A stretch of DNA of 64,000 nucleotides from Salvelinus alpinus. Taxonomy: Eukaryota > Chordata > Actinopteri > Salmoniformes > Salmonidae. A program made the translations under genes and the position numbers. The DNA lies in contig NC_092093.1 of NCBI RefSeq assembly GCF_045679555.1, positions 60,146,024 to 60,210,023 on the forward strand, given 5' to 3'. Positions 52,621 through 64,000 of the stretch are shown in pieces (within the stretch, counting starts at the first letter, position 1; every line of letters starts with the position of its first letter). A model generated the notes under the pieces. The model worked only from the letters and a program-made list of their open reading frames with translations. It searched no databases and was not told the origin of the DNA.

Positions 52621-52970
52621 GTTGGTATAAGTATATTATGTCGTTACCAATCTCATCATCTTATTTCTTTATGATGTTGTTAAATATTTCACATAGACTA
52701 TTGTCTGTTTTTTCAGTTTTGCTCATGTTCTACCAGGACCACTGAATGGCTGTTCAGATCAGACAGTTCTGTCTTTTCTATAGGGTTTCTGTAATATAGT
52801 TGTTTTCCCTTTCTATCATTGTGCCTGTTAGATTCAATACATGAAACCGGAATTGTCCCCCTTTTTTTATTTCATAGATAATAACATTGGATATTTTAAT
52901 GGTATATTGACTGCCAAACTGGAAATGTCCCCGGTTTTCATATCAGAAATCTGGTCACTTTACTTTTAGG

Positions 52971-53415
52971 AATCAAAGTTTTGAGATAAATATTCTTTAA
53001 AAAGTCACAGAGGGCTATTGCAAGAACCTACTTACGATAATTTCCCAGTTAATATCCATTGGCAGTTTTCAGAATTTAAAAACTTTTTGGAGTTTGAAAT
53101 TGGCATCCAACATGGAAATGAATAACATTTAAAGTATTCAAAAAAAAAAAAAACGTATAAAAATTCCCTTAAAAAAGGTACATTTTAAGCTCAAATAATG
53201 CTAAAAAATAAAAAAAACTACTAAAAAAATTGTCATAAAAAGGTTTCCCAGCCAGACAAGGATTGTCCTGACTTTCAAGAATCCCTGAGCTAATTTCCTG
53301 CTATTATACACATTTTGCCATGAGGTTAAGAGAAAGTCATTTTAAAGCTAACTTCCTGTAATAAAAAAAAATTATGTTATAGCTTATGTGATTTCACATG
53401 CTATCGTGGGGGGGC
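52971..53415. other. Non-coding; A-rich around 53140-53230
   Basis: Poly-A-like runs interrupt otherwise unassigned sequence. Confidence 0.4.
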
Positions 53416-53420
53416 CCTCC

Positions 53421-53577
53421 CCTCCACGTCTATTCCCCTCCACGTCTATTCCCCTCCACGTCTATTCCCCTCCACGTCTATTCCCCTCCACGTCTATTCC
53501 CCTCCACGTCTATTCCCCTCCACGTCGATTCCCCTCCACGTCTATTCCCCTCCACGTCTATTCCCCTCCACGTCTAT
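53421..53577 (+). repeat. 16-bp minisatellite, 10 copies
   Basis: The unit is CCTCCACGTCTATTCC, with starts every 16 bases from 53421 to 53565. One copy has CGATT in place of CTATT. Confidence 0.95.
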
Positions 53578-53579
53578 CT

Positions 53580-55434
53580 GTCCATGGCAACGTGCTGTGC
53601 AGTTTTCTGGATGCTGTCTGCTCCATTCTGAGTACAAACAAGATAGAAAACAAACGACAAATACAACAAATGCAAACAGGACAACAAACAATGGATGACA
53701 AGAGGAATAAGAGCAGAGACTCAAATACAAAGAAATATCTTATTTTTTATTGTTGAATAGAAGATCCAATCTGCTTGAAGAACAGAAATAATCACAGCAA
53801 TAATACAATATGGGTAAAACCAGACCAGAGCCCATTTAGAAATGCCCCACTTCACTAAATTCTCGTTCTCTCATTCTTTTGCTTTCTCTTTATCTCACAC
53901 GACTGCACGCACACACATACACTTCATTCTGTAACGATTTGTCTAATCCATAGCTTCGTAATCCATCTTCCCCAAAGCTATCTTTCTCAAGTAAGATAAA
54001 AATACTTTGCATTAGAGAAGTCTCCTGCTACCAATCATTATACCTCCGCCCCGGAGAGGATTGGACATCATGTAAGTAGTCGTCACTAAAACAAACATTC
54101 TGTTCTTGATGAAAAGACAGGCATTCGCAGGATCTGCACACACTGGTCCAAATTTCCTTAATAATAATGCATTAGCATCTTAACACTCCCCAAGCAATTA
54201 GTCTTGGGTCTGTTTTTAGTACTGGCTATGCCTGTGGGACTACAGTTTGTTGATGTTGGATGGGGGACTTTGGGAATTTAATTTTAAATAGGATAGTTAT
54301 GAAGGTTCCATATACACCAGTATTGATTGATGAGGGTTATATCATGTCCAGACACATTCTGTTAGAATGTTAATTAAACACAGTTTACCAGGGGATCATC
54401 ATATTCCAGTTTACATAAACATTGTATTATTAACAAAAAGAGCTTATGGTTGACAAGTGGCTGTGCATTCTTCACCACTTTAGTATGGAACCTGTTGTAT
54501 GTTTTTACATTGTTTTATAATGCCCCAACAGATGCACATCTTGAGGAGCATGGCAAACTCAATGGATAATCCATCCATTATACCCGTGTATTGTAGTTCT
54601 GGTTTTAGGTGACACATTTGATCCCAATCAGAAGGAAATGAATTGAGCATGAAAGCTCAGAAACAAATGGACGCGCACACACACTTACAATACACACACT
54701 TACACACATGCACACACTCACAGAAGTTTTATTTAGACAGTAATTAGACAGTGTTTCCTGTTTCCCCTTCAGTGCGAGACCCTCGGTCGGTCTCCTGTTG
54801 AGCATCCATTGTTGTATGGAGGTTGTGGTCAGAAATGTTCCTGAACAAACCTTTGCCTTCTCATTCAATTCTGTACATCTCCTTTAGTGTACAGATCACA
54901 GTACAACGGGCAAATGAAAATACATCGGAACCAAAGAGACTGGCCTCTTCACACGACATTGACAAAATGGTAAAAACATACAAGTGTAAAAAAAAAATCC
55001 ATAATTTCTATTAAGATACAGCTCTAAACTTTGATAGCAAATGTTAGTAACCTTTCAGCAAATGGATGAGTATGTTATGACAGATTTTTTTAAAGTCACC
55101 ATCATGACTTTTATAACTTACAAGTGTCAAACTGTATATCAAGCCGAGCCAAAGTCTCTCACATTGGAAAAATATGTATTTCAAATGATCAGAAAGCAAT
55201 TTAATAAATAAAAAGATGGCTCGTCGGAAATGTCCAGTACAGGTAATCTCCCATCTCACTGCTTTGCAATTCCTTACAACAACATATTAAGCACATATGT
55301 TATTCTGATGGGCCAAGACATAGAACGGAAAGTAAAACAAGTTTGTTTACTTTGTAAAGGAATTATCTGTCATTTTTATTTTGCTCCATTGGGAATCTGA
55401 GTAGAGACAGTTGTTGCTCCCATAACTCCAGAGT
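53580..55434. other. Non-coding region downstream of the sulfotransferase
   Basis: No exon is seen. A CA-rich patch lies at 54670-54722. Part may be 3' UTR of the minus-strand HS6ST gene. Confidence 0.4.
55375..55380 (-). terminator. Possible polyadenylation signal for HS6ST
   Basis: TTTATT on the plus strand gives AATAAA on the minus strand about 400 bases after the stop codon. Single hexamers are common by chance, so this is tentative. Confidence 0.25.
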
Positions 55435-55546
55435 GTGACTCAGGTTTATCATGGGCTTCCAATCACAAAGCCCCGTGACTCAGGTATATCATGGGCTTCC
55501 AATCACAAAGCCCCGTGACTCAGGTATATCATGGGCTTCCAATCAA
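55434..55546 (+). repeat. 40-bp tandem repeat, about 2.8 copies, with TGACTCA
   Basis: The unit begins GTGACTCAGGTATATCATGG and ends TCACAAAGCCCC. Each copy carries TGACTCA, the AP-1 consensus. It lies in the presumed 3' UTR or flank of the HS6ST gene. Confidence 0.9.
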
Positions 55547-55782
55547 AGATCTGACCTCTCTACATAGCTGGAAGTGATATCATCTGGTTCGCAACCCACA
55601 GCTCGCCTCATGCAAAGTCCGTAGGTAAGCCACTGCAGCACCAAATCCTCTGCAACTTTCTTCCTCCCGAGCCACAAGTGCCAAATCTCACCTTTCCTAA
55701 ACATTCACTCTGATGCAACCTCACCATACCAGACAATGGGGAGGCCAGGAAAGTGGGTGGTTGGGGTGGGATGGGATAGGGG

Positions 55783-56494
55783 CTACCACCTGTTAATTAT
55801 GTGGTTCATGTAGTCCTCTGTGGGCAGCCTGGCTGTCCCCTCGCCCCCCACACCACCCTCCTCTCTGAACAAATCCCGGGGGTCCAGCCCGTGACTCCGA
55901 AGCGCCAGGCGGTGCGCACGTCTTTCCAGCTGCCGAGTGTACTGGTAGCGCTGCTGGAAGAGGTCGCGGGCGTAGTCGTACAGCTGCATGTCCAGGTCGT
56001 TGAGCTCCTCGATGCGCGCCACCGTGTCGTTGTCCAAGTCCACTCCAGCCGCCCGCGTGCTGTTGTACTGCACAAAAGGCCGGATGAAGCGCAGTCGGAA
56101 GGTGCGCTCGAACAGGAACTGCGTCTTGCGCTGATACTCCGTCAGACCGAAGAAGGCCATGTCGCGCAGGTTCTTCTTGGCCGACTCCAGGAGAAGTTGC
56201 GAGCGCCGCTTATCGGGCACCGTGGAGAGGTTGTAGCAGCCCACCAGGCTGAGGTCGGCGAGCATGCGCACCTGCCGGTTGTTGGCCAGGTTGTAGGGGC
56301 AGTCCATGAACTGCTGCAGGGTGCAGCCTGACCAGTCCGTACCCTCGTAGCAGGGCGGCAGCTCCTCGGGCGTGGGCGTGCGCCCGTCGCACATGTGGAG
56401 GGACGTCTTCCAGGTGGCGCCGCGCTGCACGTGGCGCCACTCACTCAGGTAGCGTGACACAGGGTCCCTCAGCAGGGTGATGTAGTAGAACTTC
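55783..56494 (-). CDS. hs6st1: Heparan sulfate 6-O-sulfotransferase 1-like, last coding exon
   Basis: HS6ST enzymes are Golgi type II membrane proteins that move sulfate from PAPS to the 6-O of glucosamine in heparan sulfate and so tune FGF and Wnt signalling. This exon gives about 237 C-terminal residues: YYITLLRDPVSRYLSEWRHV (the 3'-phosphate PAPS-binding region), GATWKTSLHMCDGRTPTPEE, LPPCYEGTDWSGCTLQQFMD, CPYNLANNRQVRMLADLSLV, FFGLTEYQRKTQFLFERTF, LDMQLYDYARDLFQQRYQY and the end PTEDYMNHIINRW. The last residues are like HS6ST1 rather than HS6ST2 or 3. N-glycosylation sites NLS and NST are kept. A TTTTGCAG acceptor at 56495 splits a codon after its second base. Exon 1, with the membrane anchor and 5' PAPS loop, should lie upstream (above 56.5 kb) but is not in the window, so the intron exceeds 7.5 kb. 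No damage is seen. The exon is much more GC-rich than its surroundings. Confidence 0.95.
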
Positions 56495-58255
56495 CTGCAA
56501 AACACAACAGAGGAAAACCACTTCATGAAAATATCAATACAGTGATATCATACAAAAAATGTAAAATGACTGATGACTGACCATGTTAGCATGATCAAAT
56601 CTGGTTTTGCTAGCTTTACTCAACATGAGATGAACTATGGAAGCCTTGAAGGATCAACAGTGACCACATAAGATCTCCGTAAGCATTCTACAGACCACTT
56701 GAAGTTTTGTCAAAGACCGAAGTAAATTGTGAAGAGCACACCTGTGAAATATATAGTATACATATACTCTATGGGGGGAAAAAGACATTGAAGAATCAGG
56801 TGTACTTTGTGTCATCACAAATCACTGCTGTGAATGTTGACATTGACGGCTGTTTTGATTTTTTGGGGACATTATCGTTGGAGCTTAACCGGATCGTTGC
56901 TAACATTCCAGACCTCAGGGACTACGATGGGGTCCAGACCAGAGACCTGGATTGAAGCATAATCATCTCCAGAGAGAAAAAAACATTCCTCTGCATCTGT
57001 GTAATCAGAAATACCTGTCGTGTAAAGAGGCCTGACCTCGCCGTGTTATTCTACTGCACTGCAGTCAGACAACGGGAAATGCATTCCAGCTCCAGGGGGC
57101 AGTCTACGTATGGATTTCTGTTGGCCAACCATGACCTCACCATCCATACCCCCGCCTGCATAACTCTATTCCCCGTTACATACCAGATGAACAAACCACT
57201 TCAGTATTCCAACCATTAGACTCCACTGTCTGGCCTGTACATTGAAATTCAATCTGACTGTGGAGAAACAGCAGAGGGTCATTGCTTTTCCAAAACAGAT
57301 CCTGGTAATATGATTTGAGTTAGAGAGCCGGAGAGAGGGTCCGATAATGATTCAGAGTGATCCCTACCCTCTTATCTCCATTGGCGGGGTCATAACACAA
57401 CCTTTAAACAGAGACAGTGGGGACAGTGATGCCAAGTGAAATTCAAATCAACAGTAGAGCCAACCGCTTCTTTGTTTCAACCCCTGGCTGTATTTTGAGA
57501 GAGACAGTGAGGCAACAAGGCAGCCATTTTGTGCCAGGTAACTGAGATGGGGAGAAGAGTTGCCCCTTTTTCTATTTTCCCTCCACTCTGAGGCATTTTG
57601 ACAGGTGCAGGTCAAAAAGACTTTGAAGGGTTACTTTGGGACACTTACTCTTCTTATTGTCTCTCAGAGTCCAGTCACGCCCACCCCTGTCAAGTATCAG
57701 TGTAGTAGTCATGGTTCAAGACTTCCAGTTTGGAATTCTAGGCCTTTGGGGTATTTGGGATTCTCGGGAAACAAGTGGAAATTCCAGGGTATTTGACCGC
57801 ATTAGCAAATTATTGTGTAACTAGAGGGATTCGGGTGAGGATAAGATGACATTCCCATGTTGGGAAACACAAGAACTGTTAACTTAGTTTAAAGTAGTTC
57901 ATTCCCTTTAGCATAGAGATGCACAAAACAAAAGCCTCTGAAGTGAAAGTAGCATTTAGCATCCCACCTCACGTCCCTGCCAGGCCCCCTGCTATGACTA
58001 GAGAATATAGGAGAGGGAACTAACACGAGGGGGGAATAAGAGCAGTTTTTTGATGAATAGCTGAGCTGGATTGGGGAGAAATTAAGTCTGGAGGTGGGTT
58101 ACATGTGGGAGTTCTGATCTCATTACAAATTAGCGCTCAGATCAGTCAACATTGCAAGCGAGTTGGAGAGTACGACACGGCAGGATCCACCCTCTGGGGG
58201 GCCTTCACTACACCAGCACACCTGACAGAATGAGATATGATGGGCCTGGAGTCAG
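56495..58255 (-). other. HS6ST intron, non-coding
   Basis: No further exon is seen. Short ORFs such as 56707-56955 have no recognisable domain. No named repeat is evident. Confidence 0.5.
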
Positions 58256-58940
58256 TGGGTAGAGGGGGGAGAACGTGAGAGAGGGAGTGGTGGGTGAGAG
58301 AGGGAGTGGTAGGTGAGAGAGGGAGTGGGGGGGGTGAGAGAGGGAATGGGGGGTGAGAGAGGGAGAACGTGAGAGAGGGAGTGGGGGGGTGAGAGAGGGA
58401 GTGGGGGGGTGAGAGAGGGAGTGGTGGGTGAGAGAGGGGGTGGGGGGGTGAGAGAGGGAGTGGGGGGGTGAGAGAGGGAGTGGTGGGTGAGAGAGGGAGT
58501 GGGGGGGTGAGAGAGGGAGTGGTGGGTGAGAGAGGGAGTGGGGGAGAACGTGAGAGAGGGAGTGGTGGGTGAGAGAGGGAGTGGGGGAGAACGTGAGAGA
58601 GGGAGTGGGGGGTGAGAGAAGGAGAACGTGAGAGAGGGAGTGGGGGGGTGAGAGAGGGAATGGGGGGTGAGAGAGGGAGAACGTGAGAGAGGGAGTGGGG
58701 GGGTGAGAGGGAGAACGTGAGAGAGGGAGTGGGGGGTGAGAGAGGGAGTGGGGGGTGAGAGAGGGAGTGGGGGGTGAGAGAGGGAGTGGGGGGTGAGAGA
58801 AGGAGAACGTGAGAGAGGGAGTGGGGGGGTGAGAGAGGGAATGGGGGGTGAGAGAGGGAGAACGTGAGAGAGGGAGTGGGGGGGTGAGAGAGGGAGTGGG
58901 GGGGTAAGAGAGGGAGTGGGAAGGTGAGAGAGAGAGAGCT
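58256..58940 (+). repeat. Homopurine minisatellite (GTGAGAGAGGGAGTGGGG type)
   Basis: Units of about 17-20 bp (GTGAGAGAGGGAGTGGGGGG, with GGGAGAACGTGAGAGA variants) repeat for about 680 bp. The plus strand is almost only G and A with rare T, C. The Pro/Ser-rich minus-strand ORFs come from this and are not genes. It lies in the HS6ST intron. Confidence 0.95.
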
Positions 58941-59147
58941 TCCCGACCCAGCCTAGCATAGAGCGGCTCTGTTACAAAGCTGACAAGATGGATGCAGCCT
59001 GCTAATACACCCATCCATTATAATACTGGGAGTTTCTCTTGGCGTCTGATCCCTTTTTCTCTAAGAGTTTTCACTAAACACAAAGCTGTTGTGTGTGAGT
59101 CTCTCTCTATCTCTTGCACACGCACACACGAGTTCTCATTCACTTAG

Positions 59148-59590
<443 letters not shown>

Positions 59591-59599
59591 ATGCCACTT

Positions 59600-59776
59600 G
59601 ATTTACATCCCATTCATTTTGCAGACGCTCTTATCCAGAGCAACTTACAGGAGCAATAAGTGCCTTGCTCCTGGGCACATCTACAGATTTTTCACCTAGT
59701 CAGCTGGGGGATTCGAACCAGTGACCATTCGGTTACTGGCCCAACGCTCTTAACCACTGGGGTACCTGACGCCCCC
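59600..59776 (-). mobile_element. tRNA-headed SINE, same family as 24826-25003
   Basis: On the minus strand it starts GGGGGCGTCAGGTACCCCAG with box B CACTGGTTCGAATCCCC, and its core holds TAAGTTGCTCTGGATAAGAG and CGTCTGCAAAATG. Confidence 0.8.
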
Positions 59777-59999
59777 ACTGGCAGTATTCATAGAATGTCA
59801 CGTTGAATCACTGAGAACATGTATTAATTAGTTATACAGTAAATGTCAATGAAGTCACATACAGGGACAGATTTGGTTTAAAAGCCTTCCTGAGTCAGTG
59901 AGTACTGAAATATATTCATCCCTAACCTTAACCCAGTCGTTGCATATCAACAGAGGGCAGGTGATAGTTGTAGCATCTACAGAATATATTTAGGGGACT

Positions 60000-61165
60000 A
60001 TCCAAATAAAATAAGTAGGGCCCTATTTTCTTAAACACTATTAGTGGATTTGGTTATTTCAGCCACACCCGTTGCTGACAGGTGGTGCACAGGCATGCAA
60101 TCTCCATAGACAAACATTGGCAGTAGAATGGCCCGTACTTGAAGAGTTCCGTGACTTTCAACGTGGCACCGTCATTGGATGCCACCTTTCCAACAAGACA
60201 GTTGGTCAAATTTCTGCCCTGCTAGAGCTGCCCCGGTCAACTAAGTGCTGTGGAAACTTCTAGGAGCAACAACGGCTCAGCCGCAAAGTGGTAGGCCACA
60301 CAAGCTCAGAACGGGATCGCTGAGTGCTGAAGCGCGTACCGTGTAAAAATAGTCTGTCCTCAGGTGCAACACTCACTACTGAGTTCTAAACTACCTCTGG
60401 ACAAGAACTGTTTGTCGGGGGGAGCTTCGTGAAATGGGTTTCCATGGCCGAGCAGCCGCACACAAGACTAAGATGACCATGATGCTAACCGTCGGCTGAA
60501 GTGGTGTAAAGCTCGCCGCCATTGGACTCTGGAGCAGTGGAAACTTGTTCTCTAGAGTGATGAATCACGCTTCACCATCTGGATGGACTAATCTGGGTTT
60601 GGGGGATGCAAGGAGAACGCTACCTGCCCCAATGCATATTTCCAACCTTAAAGTTTGGTGGAGGGGGAATTATGGTATGGGGCTATTTTCCATGGTTTGG
60701 GCTAGGCCCCTTAGTTCCAGTGAAGGGAAATCTTAACACTACAGCGTATAATGACATTCTAGACGATTCTGTGCTTCCTACTTTGTGGCAACAGTTTGGG
60801 GAAGGCCTTTTCCTGTTTCAGCAAGACAATGCCCCCGTGCACAAAGAGAGGTCCATACAGAAATGGTTTGTCGAGATCGGTGTGAAAGAATTTTACTGGC
60901 CTACACAAAGCCTAACCTCAACCCCATCGAACACCTTTGGGATGAATTGGAACACCGACTGTGAGCCAGGCCTAATTGCCCCACATCAGTGCCCGACCTC
61001 ACTAAGGCTATTGTGGCTGAATGGAAGCAAGTCCCCGCAGTAATGTTCCAACATCTAGTGGAAAGCCTTCCCAGAAGAGTGGAGGCTATTAAAGCAGCGA
61101 CCATTATTTTAGAATGAGATGTTGGACAAGCAGGTGTTCATACGTTTTGTTTGGTCATGTAGTTC
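60000..61165 (+). mobile_element. Tc1/mariner element with broken transposase
   Basis: The right end (inverted) ACTACATGACCAAACAAAAC is the typical terminus of this Tc1 family; the left end is degraded. Plus-strand frames give FQRGTVIGCHLSNKTVGQIS (DNA binding), SDESRFT-like text at 60555, [60 protein letters not shown] (second catalytic aspartate) and [10 protein letters not shown] (from [11 protein letters not shown]). At least four frameshifts or stops. Confidence 0.9.
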
Positions 61166-61521
61166 ATTCATCAGATAACAAAGTTGGCCTTATTGTACAT
61201 TGCTGTGTTACTATTTGTTTATGGTCATTAGCAGCGTACACATGATCCCCGTTTTATCTTCAAGACGCCAGCAATTTGAAAAAGTAGATTGTGCTGACTT
61301 ATTCGCGCAACATCCATGTCGTAGTTTAAAAACAATAACGTCATATCTTAATTCTGGCATCTTTATGGACGTTCGCCACTTATAATTAGGTAACACCGAC
61401 TCATAGGTTCTTATGTGCTAGTAGTAGTCAAACAATCCTCTAACAAACATGCTAGCAGACACTCATTAATAAACACGTCCACCAAAAAAAGAGGGAAAAA
61501 TCTTTGCTTGCTTTATTGACT
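61166..61521. other. Non-coding intron stretch
   Basis: No exon or named repeat is seen. Confidence 0.4.
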
Positions 61522-62555
61522 TTAATTTCTCTAGGGTATCGGGCAGCATTCGGAATTTTGGATGAAATGCCTGCATCTCGGGCCCAGAAGATATGATATG
61601 CATATAACTGGTAGATTTGGATAGAAAACACTCCAAAGTTTCCAAAACTGTTAAAATAGTGTCTGTGAGTATAACAGAACTGATTTGGCAGGCAAAAACC
61701 TGAGAAAAATCCATTCAGGAAGTATTTTTTGGTTTTTGGTTTTGTAGTTTTCTATTCAATGCCATTACAGTATCCATTGACTTAGGACTCAAATTGCAGT
61801 TTCTATGCACTCCACTAGATGTCAACAGTCTTTAGAAATTGTTTCAGGCTTGTATTCTGAAAAATGAAGAAGTTAGAGCAGTCTGAACGAGTGGACCCTA
61901 AAGTGTCACAGAGCTTTTTCATGCGCGAGACCGAGAGAGTGCCTTTCTTGTTTACCTTTTAAATTGACGACGTTATTGTCCGGTTGAAATATTATCGATT
62001 ATTTAGGCTAAAAACAACCTGACGATTGAATTTAAACATCATTTGACATGTTTCTATGAACTTTACGGATACAATTTAGATTTTTTTGTCTTCCTGTTTT
62101 GAATGAGTTTGAGCCTGTGGATTACTGAAGAAAACGCGCGAACAAAACGGAGGTTTTTGGATATAAAGAGACTTTATCGAACAAAAGTAACATTTATTGA
62201 GTAAATGAATGTCTGCTGAGTGCAACCATATGAAGATCATCAAAGGTAAGGGATTAATTTTATCTCTATTTCTGACTTGTGTAACTGTTCTACTTGGCTG
62301 GTTACTGTTTGTAATGACTTGTCTAGTGGGCTATGTTCTCAAATAATCGTAAGGTATGCTTTCGCCGTAAAGCATTTTTAAAATCTGACACCGTGGTTGG
62401 ATTCACAAGCAGTTCATCTTTAAACCTATGTAAAATATGTTTTGTTTTCTGAATTTTTATAATGAGTATTTCTGTATTTGAATTTGGCGCCCAGCAGTTT
62501 CACTGGCTGTTGAAGAGGTGGGACGCTAACGTCTCACGTGCCCAAGAGAGGTTAA
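61522..62555. mobile_element. TTAA-flanked non-autonomous DNA element (piggyBac-like)
   Basis: TTAA at 61522-61525 and at 62552-62555 flank a 1,026-bp body whose ends, TTTCTCTAGGG and inverted CCTCTCTTGGG, are short terminal repeats. TTAA is the target of piggyBac elements. There is no transposase. I recognise the inner text (GGCGCCCAGCAGTTTCACTG) as an abundant salmonid repeat. Confidence 0.65.
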
Positions 62556-63800
62556 AAAAGCATTTGATTCTATCTGATGCTATATGCTGATGACTTGGTA
62601 CTTCTATCACCAACCAAAGAAGGTCTTCAACAGAACCGTAATATTCTATAGCAATATTATCATAATTGGGCCCTGGCAGTAAAAAAACCAAAACAACATA
62701 AATTATGATTTCCCCCCAAAAAACAGATGTCAGAAACACAAATATAAATTCACCCTGAACAACACCATAATTGAACATACAAAAAAGTACACATACCTTG
62801 GTCTGACCATATCTGCACCATGAAACTTTAATATGGCAGTGAACGCACTCAAAGAAAAAGCCTGCAGAGCATTGTATGCAATAAAAATGAAATTATTCAA
62901 TATCAACATCCCAATTAGAATTTGGACCAAAATATTTGACAGTGTAATCCTACCAATAGCTCTTTACGGAAGTGAGGTTTGGGGGCCATTCAATAAACTG
63001 GACTTTAAAATGTGGGACAAACATCCAATTGAAGCCCTACATGCAGAATTCTGTCGTAAAATTCTACAAGTACAGAGATATACACCAACTAATGCATGTA
63101 GGGCAGAATTGGGCCGCTTTCCAGTAGTAATGAAAATACAGAAAAGATCATTAAACTTTTTTTGGCTACATCTAAATTCAAGTCTGCAATTTAAAGCACT
63201 TCAAACCCAAGAGCTGAGCCCAGAAACAAGCCCTCTCAGTCAGCTGGTGTTGGACCTAACCAACCAAGCTGACACCAGCACTGCTTCAAAAGAAATCATT
63301 CAAATAAACAAAATCATGAACCAATCAAAGGACTCATATTTACAACATTGGAAAAACGAAACAAAATCCCAAAGCCGACTAAATTGCTATCTGACCCTAA
63401 ACAGAGAATATCAATTGGCTGATTATCTCTACTCTGTCAGAGATACGAAGCAGAGACAGATCCTTACCAAGTACAGGCTGAGTGACCACCAAATTGGCAA
63501 TAGAAACCGGCAGACATAAAAAGACATGGCTACCCAAAGAGGAGCGTGTATGTGGTCACTGCACGACAGGGAGGTAGAAACAGAGATGCACTTTCTCCTT
63601 TACTGTGATAAATATTCCTCACCAAGAGATTCATTATTCACAGAAAAGACTACATTTATTCCACATTTTAACTTATTAAACACAGAGAAAAAACTAAAAA
63701 TACTCATGGGCAAAGGAGCAATGGCTCCTCTTGCAGCCAAATATGTATTTGCCTGCAATAGCCTGAGGGACACCGAATAATAACATCTGCATAGTAAACA
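62556..63800 (+). mobile_element. LINE, 3' half, broken
   Basis: Starts inside the reverse transcriptase: AFDSI, then ADDLVLLSPTKEGLQQN (active-site ADD), then after stops and shifts the thumb and C-terminal region (62833-63519): ALKEKACRALYAIKMKLFNI, WTKIFDSVILPIALYGSEVW, and a final piece (63526-63780) with HFLLYCDKYSSPRDSLF and PLAAKYVFACNSLRD. Not the same family as the other three LINEs in the window. Confidence 0.8.
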
Positions 63801-64000
63801 GTAACTTACTTATTATTACTATTGTTATTATTATTGTTATTATTATTGGTATTATTACTGTTATTAATCATTCCAAACAGTAGTGGTATGGGTGGTGATG
63901 GTAATGATAGCAGTTTAATGATGGTGATGGTAGTAGTAATGATGATGGTAGTTGTAGTACTGATGTAATGGTGAAGATGACAGTTAGTTATAGTTTCATT
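63801..64000 (+). repeat. TTA/GAT-rich simple repeat at the LINE tail
   Basis: TTATTATTACTATTGTTATT runs to about 63870, followed by GATGGTGATGGTAGTAGTAA-type text to the window end. Confidence 0.8.

Larger units (their letters stand above)
45365..52962 (+). mobile_element. Old hAT transposon containing later insertions
   Basis: Ends TAGGGTGACCAGAC (45365) and, inverted, TAAAGTGACCAGAT (52962) are terminal repeats. Flanks GTTTTAGG (45357-45364) and CTTTTAGG (52963-52970) form an 8-bp target duplication with one mismatch, as hAT elements make. Plus-strand transposase pieces lie at 46465-47113, 49644-49665 and 51485-52620. Removing the later insertions leaves about 3.2 kb. The transposase has several frameshifts and a deletion, so it is dead. 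Confidence 0.85.

Noticed and set aside
55801..56444. ORFs in other frames over the HS6ST exon
   Set aside because: They are shadows caused by high GC content. The minus-strand sulfotransferase frame is unambiguous.
58208..59014. 235- and 268-codon Pro/Ser/Leu-rich ORFs
   Set aside because: They are translations of the homopurine minisatellite on its pyrimidine strand.

Overview
The window looks like a salmonid fish genome (trout, salmon or char). The evidence is its repeats: HpaI-type and other tRNA-headed SINEs, several Tc1/mariner families, L2-like LINEs with a TTTGA-repeat 3' tail, hAT elements, and long CA/GT runs. Genes are intron-split and vertebrate in type. I had no database, so family names rest on recognised motifs.

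Layout. (1) About 24.24 kb down to 1.36 kb, minus strand: a broken axonemal dynein heavy chain gene of the DNAH5/DNAH8 type. Sixteen exon pieces lie in the right N-to-C order, but they carry frameshifts. The main motor region (AAA1-AAA4) and most of the stalk/AAA5 region are missing. A near full-length LINE with an intact 967-codon ORF sits inside one exon, a MITE abuts another, and one C-terminal segment has been multiplied about 15-fold in frame. Tc1 fragments, SINEs, a LINE-in-Tc1 nest and several minisatellites fill the rest. (2) 25.3-39.5 kb, plus strand: a Toll-like receptor pseudogene. Its signal peptide and leucine-rich-repeat start are separated from its TIR domain by one 13.04-kb tandem array of a 41-bp unit. 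The array holds exactly 318 periods with no net length change, and shows nested higher-order duplications of 8, 26 and 90 units. It appears to have grown from a piece of a dispersed repeat inserted in the receptor gene. (3) 39.5-45.3 kb: a Tc1-like element, a SINE, a MITE and LINE remnants, with no host gene seen. (4) 45.37-52.96 kb: a decayed hAT transposon with its own target duplication. It was later hit by a second hAT element (perfect 8-bp duplication, 572-codon transposase ORF), a 5'-truncated LINE and a short LINE tail. (5) 55.78-56.49 kb, minus strand: the last coding exon of a heparan sulfate 6-O-sulfotransferase, HS6ST1 type. It is the only host coding sequence here that looks intact; exon 1 is not in the window. 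(6) 58-64 kb: a homopurine minisatellite, a (CA)n run, a SINE, a broken Tc1 element, a TTAA-flanked MITE and a LINE 3' half.

How it fits together: two host genes (dynein heavy chain and TLR), transcribed away from each other, have both decayed. The block between them and around them is dense in mobile elements and in tandem arrays of 13, 16, 20, 24, 33, 36/39, 40 and 41 bp. The sulfotransferase exon is GC-rich and clean by contrast. The most unusual object is the 41-bp array inside the TLR pseudogene.
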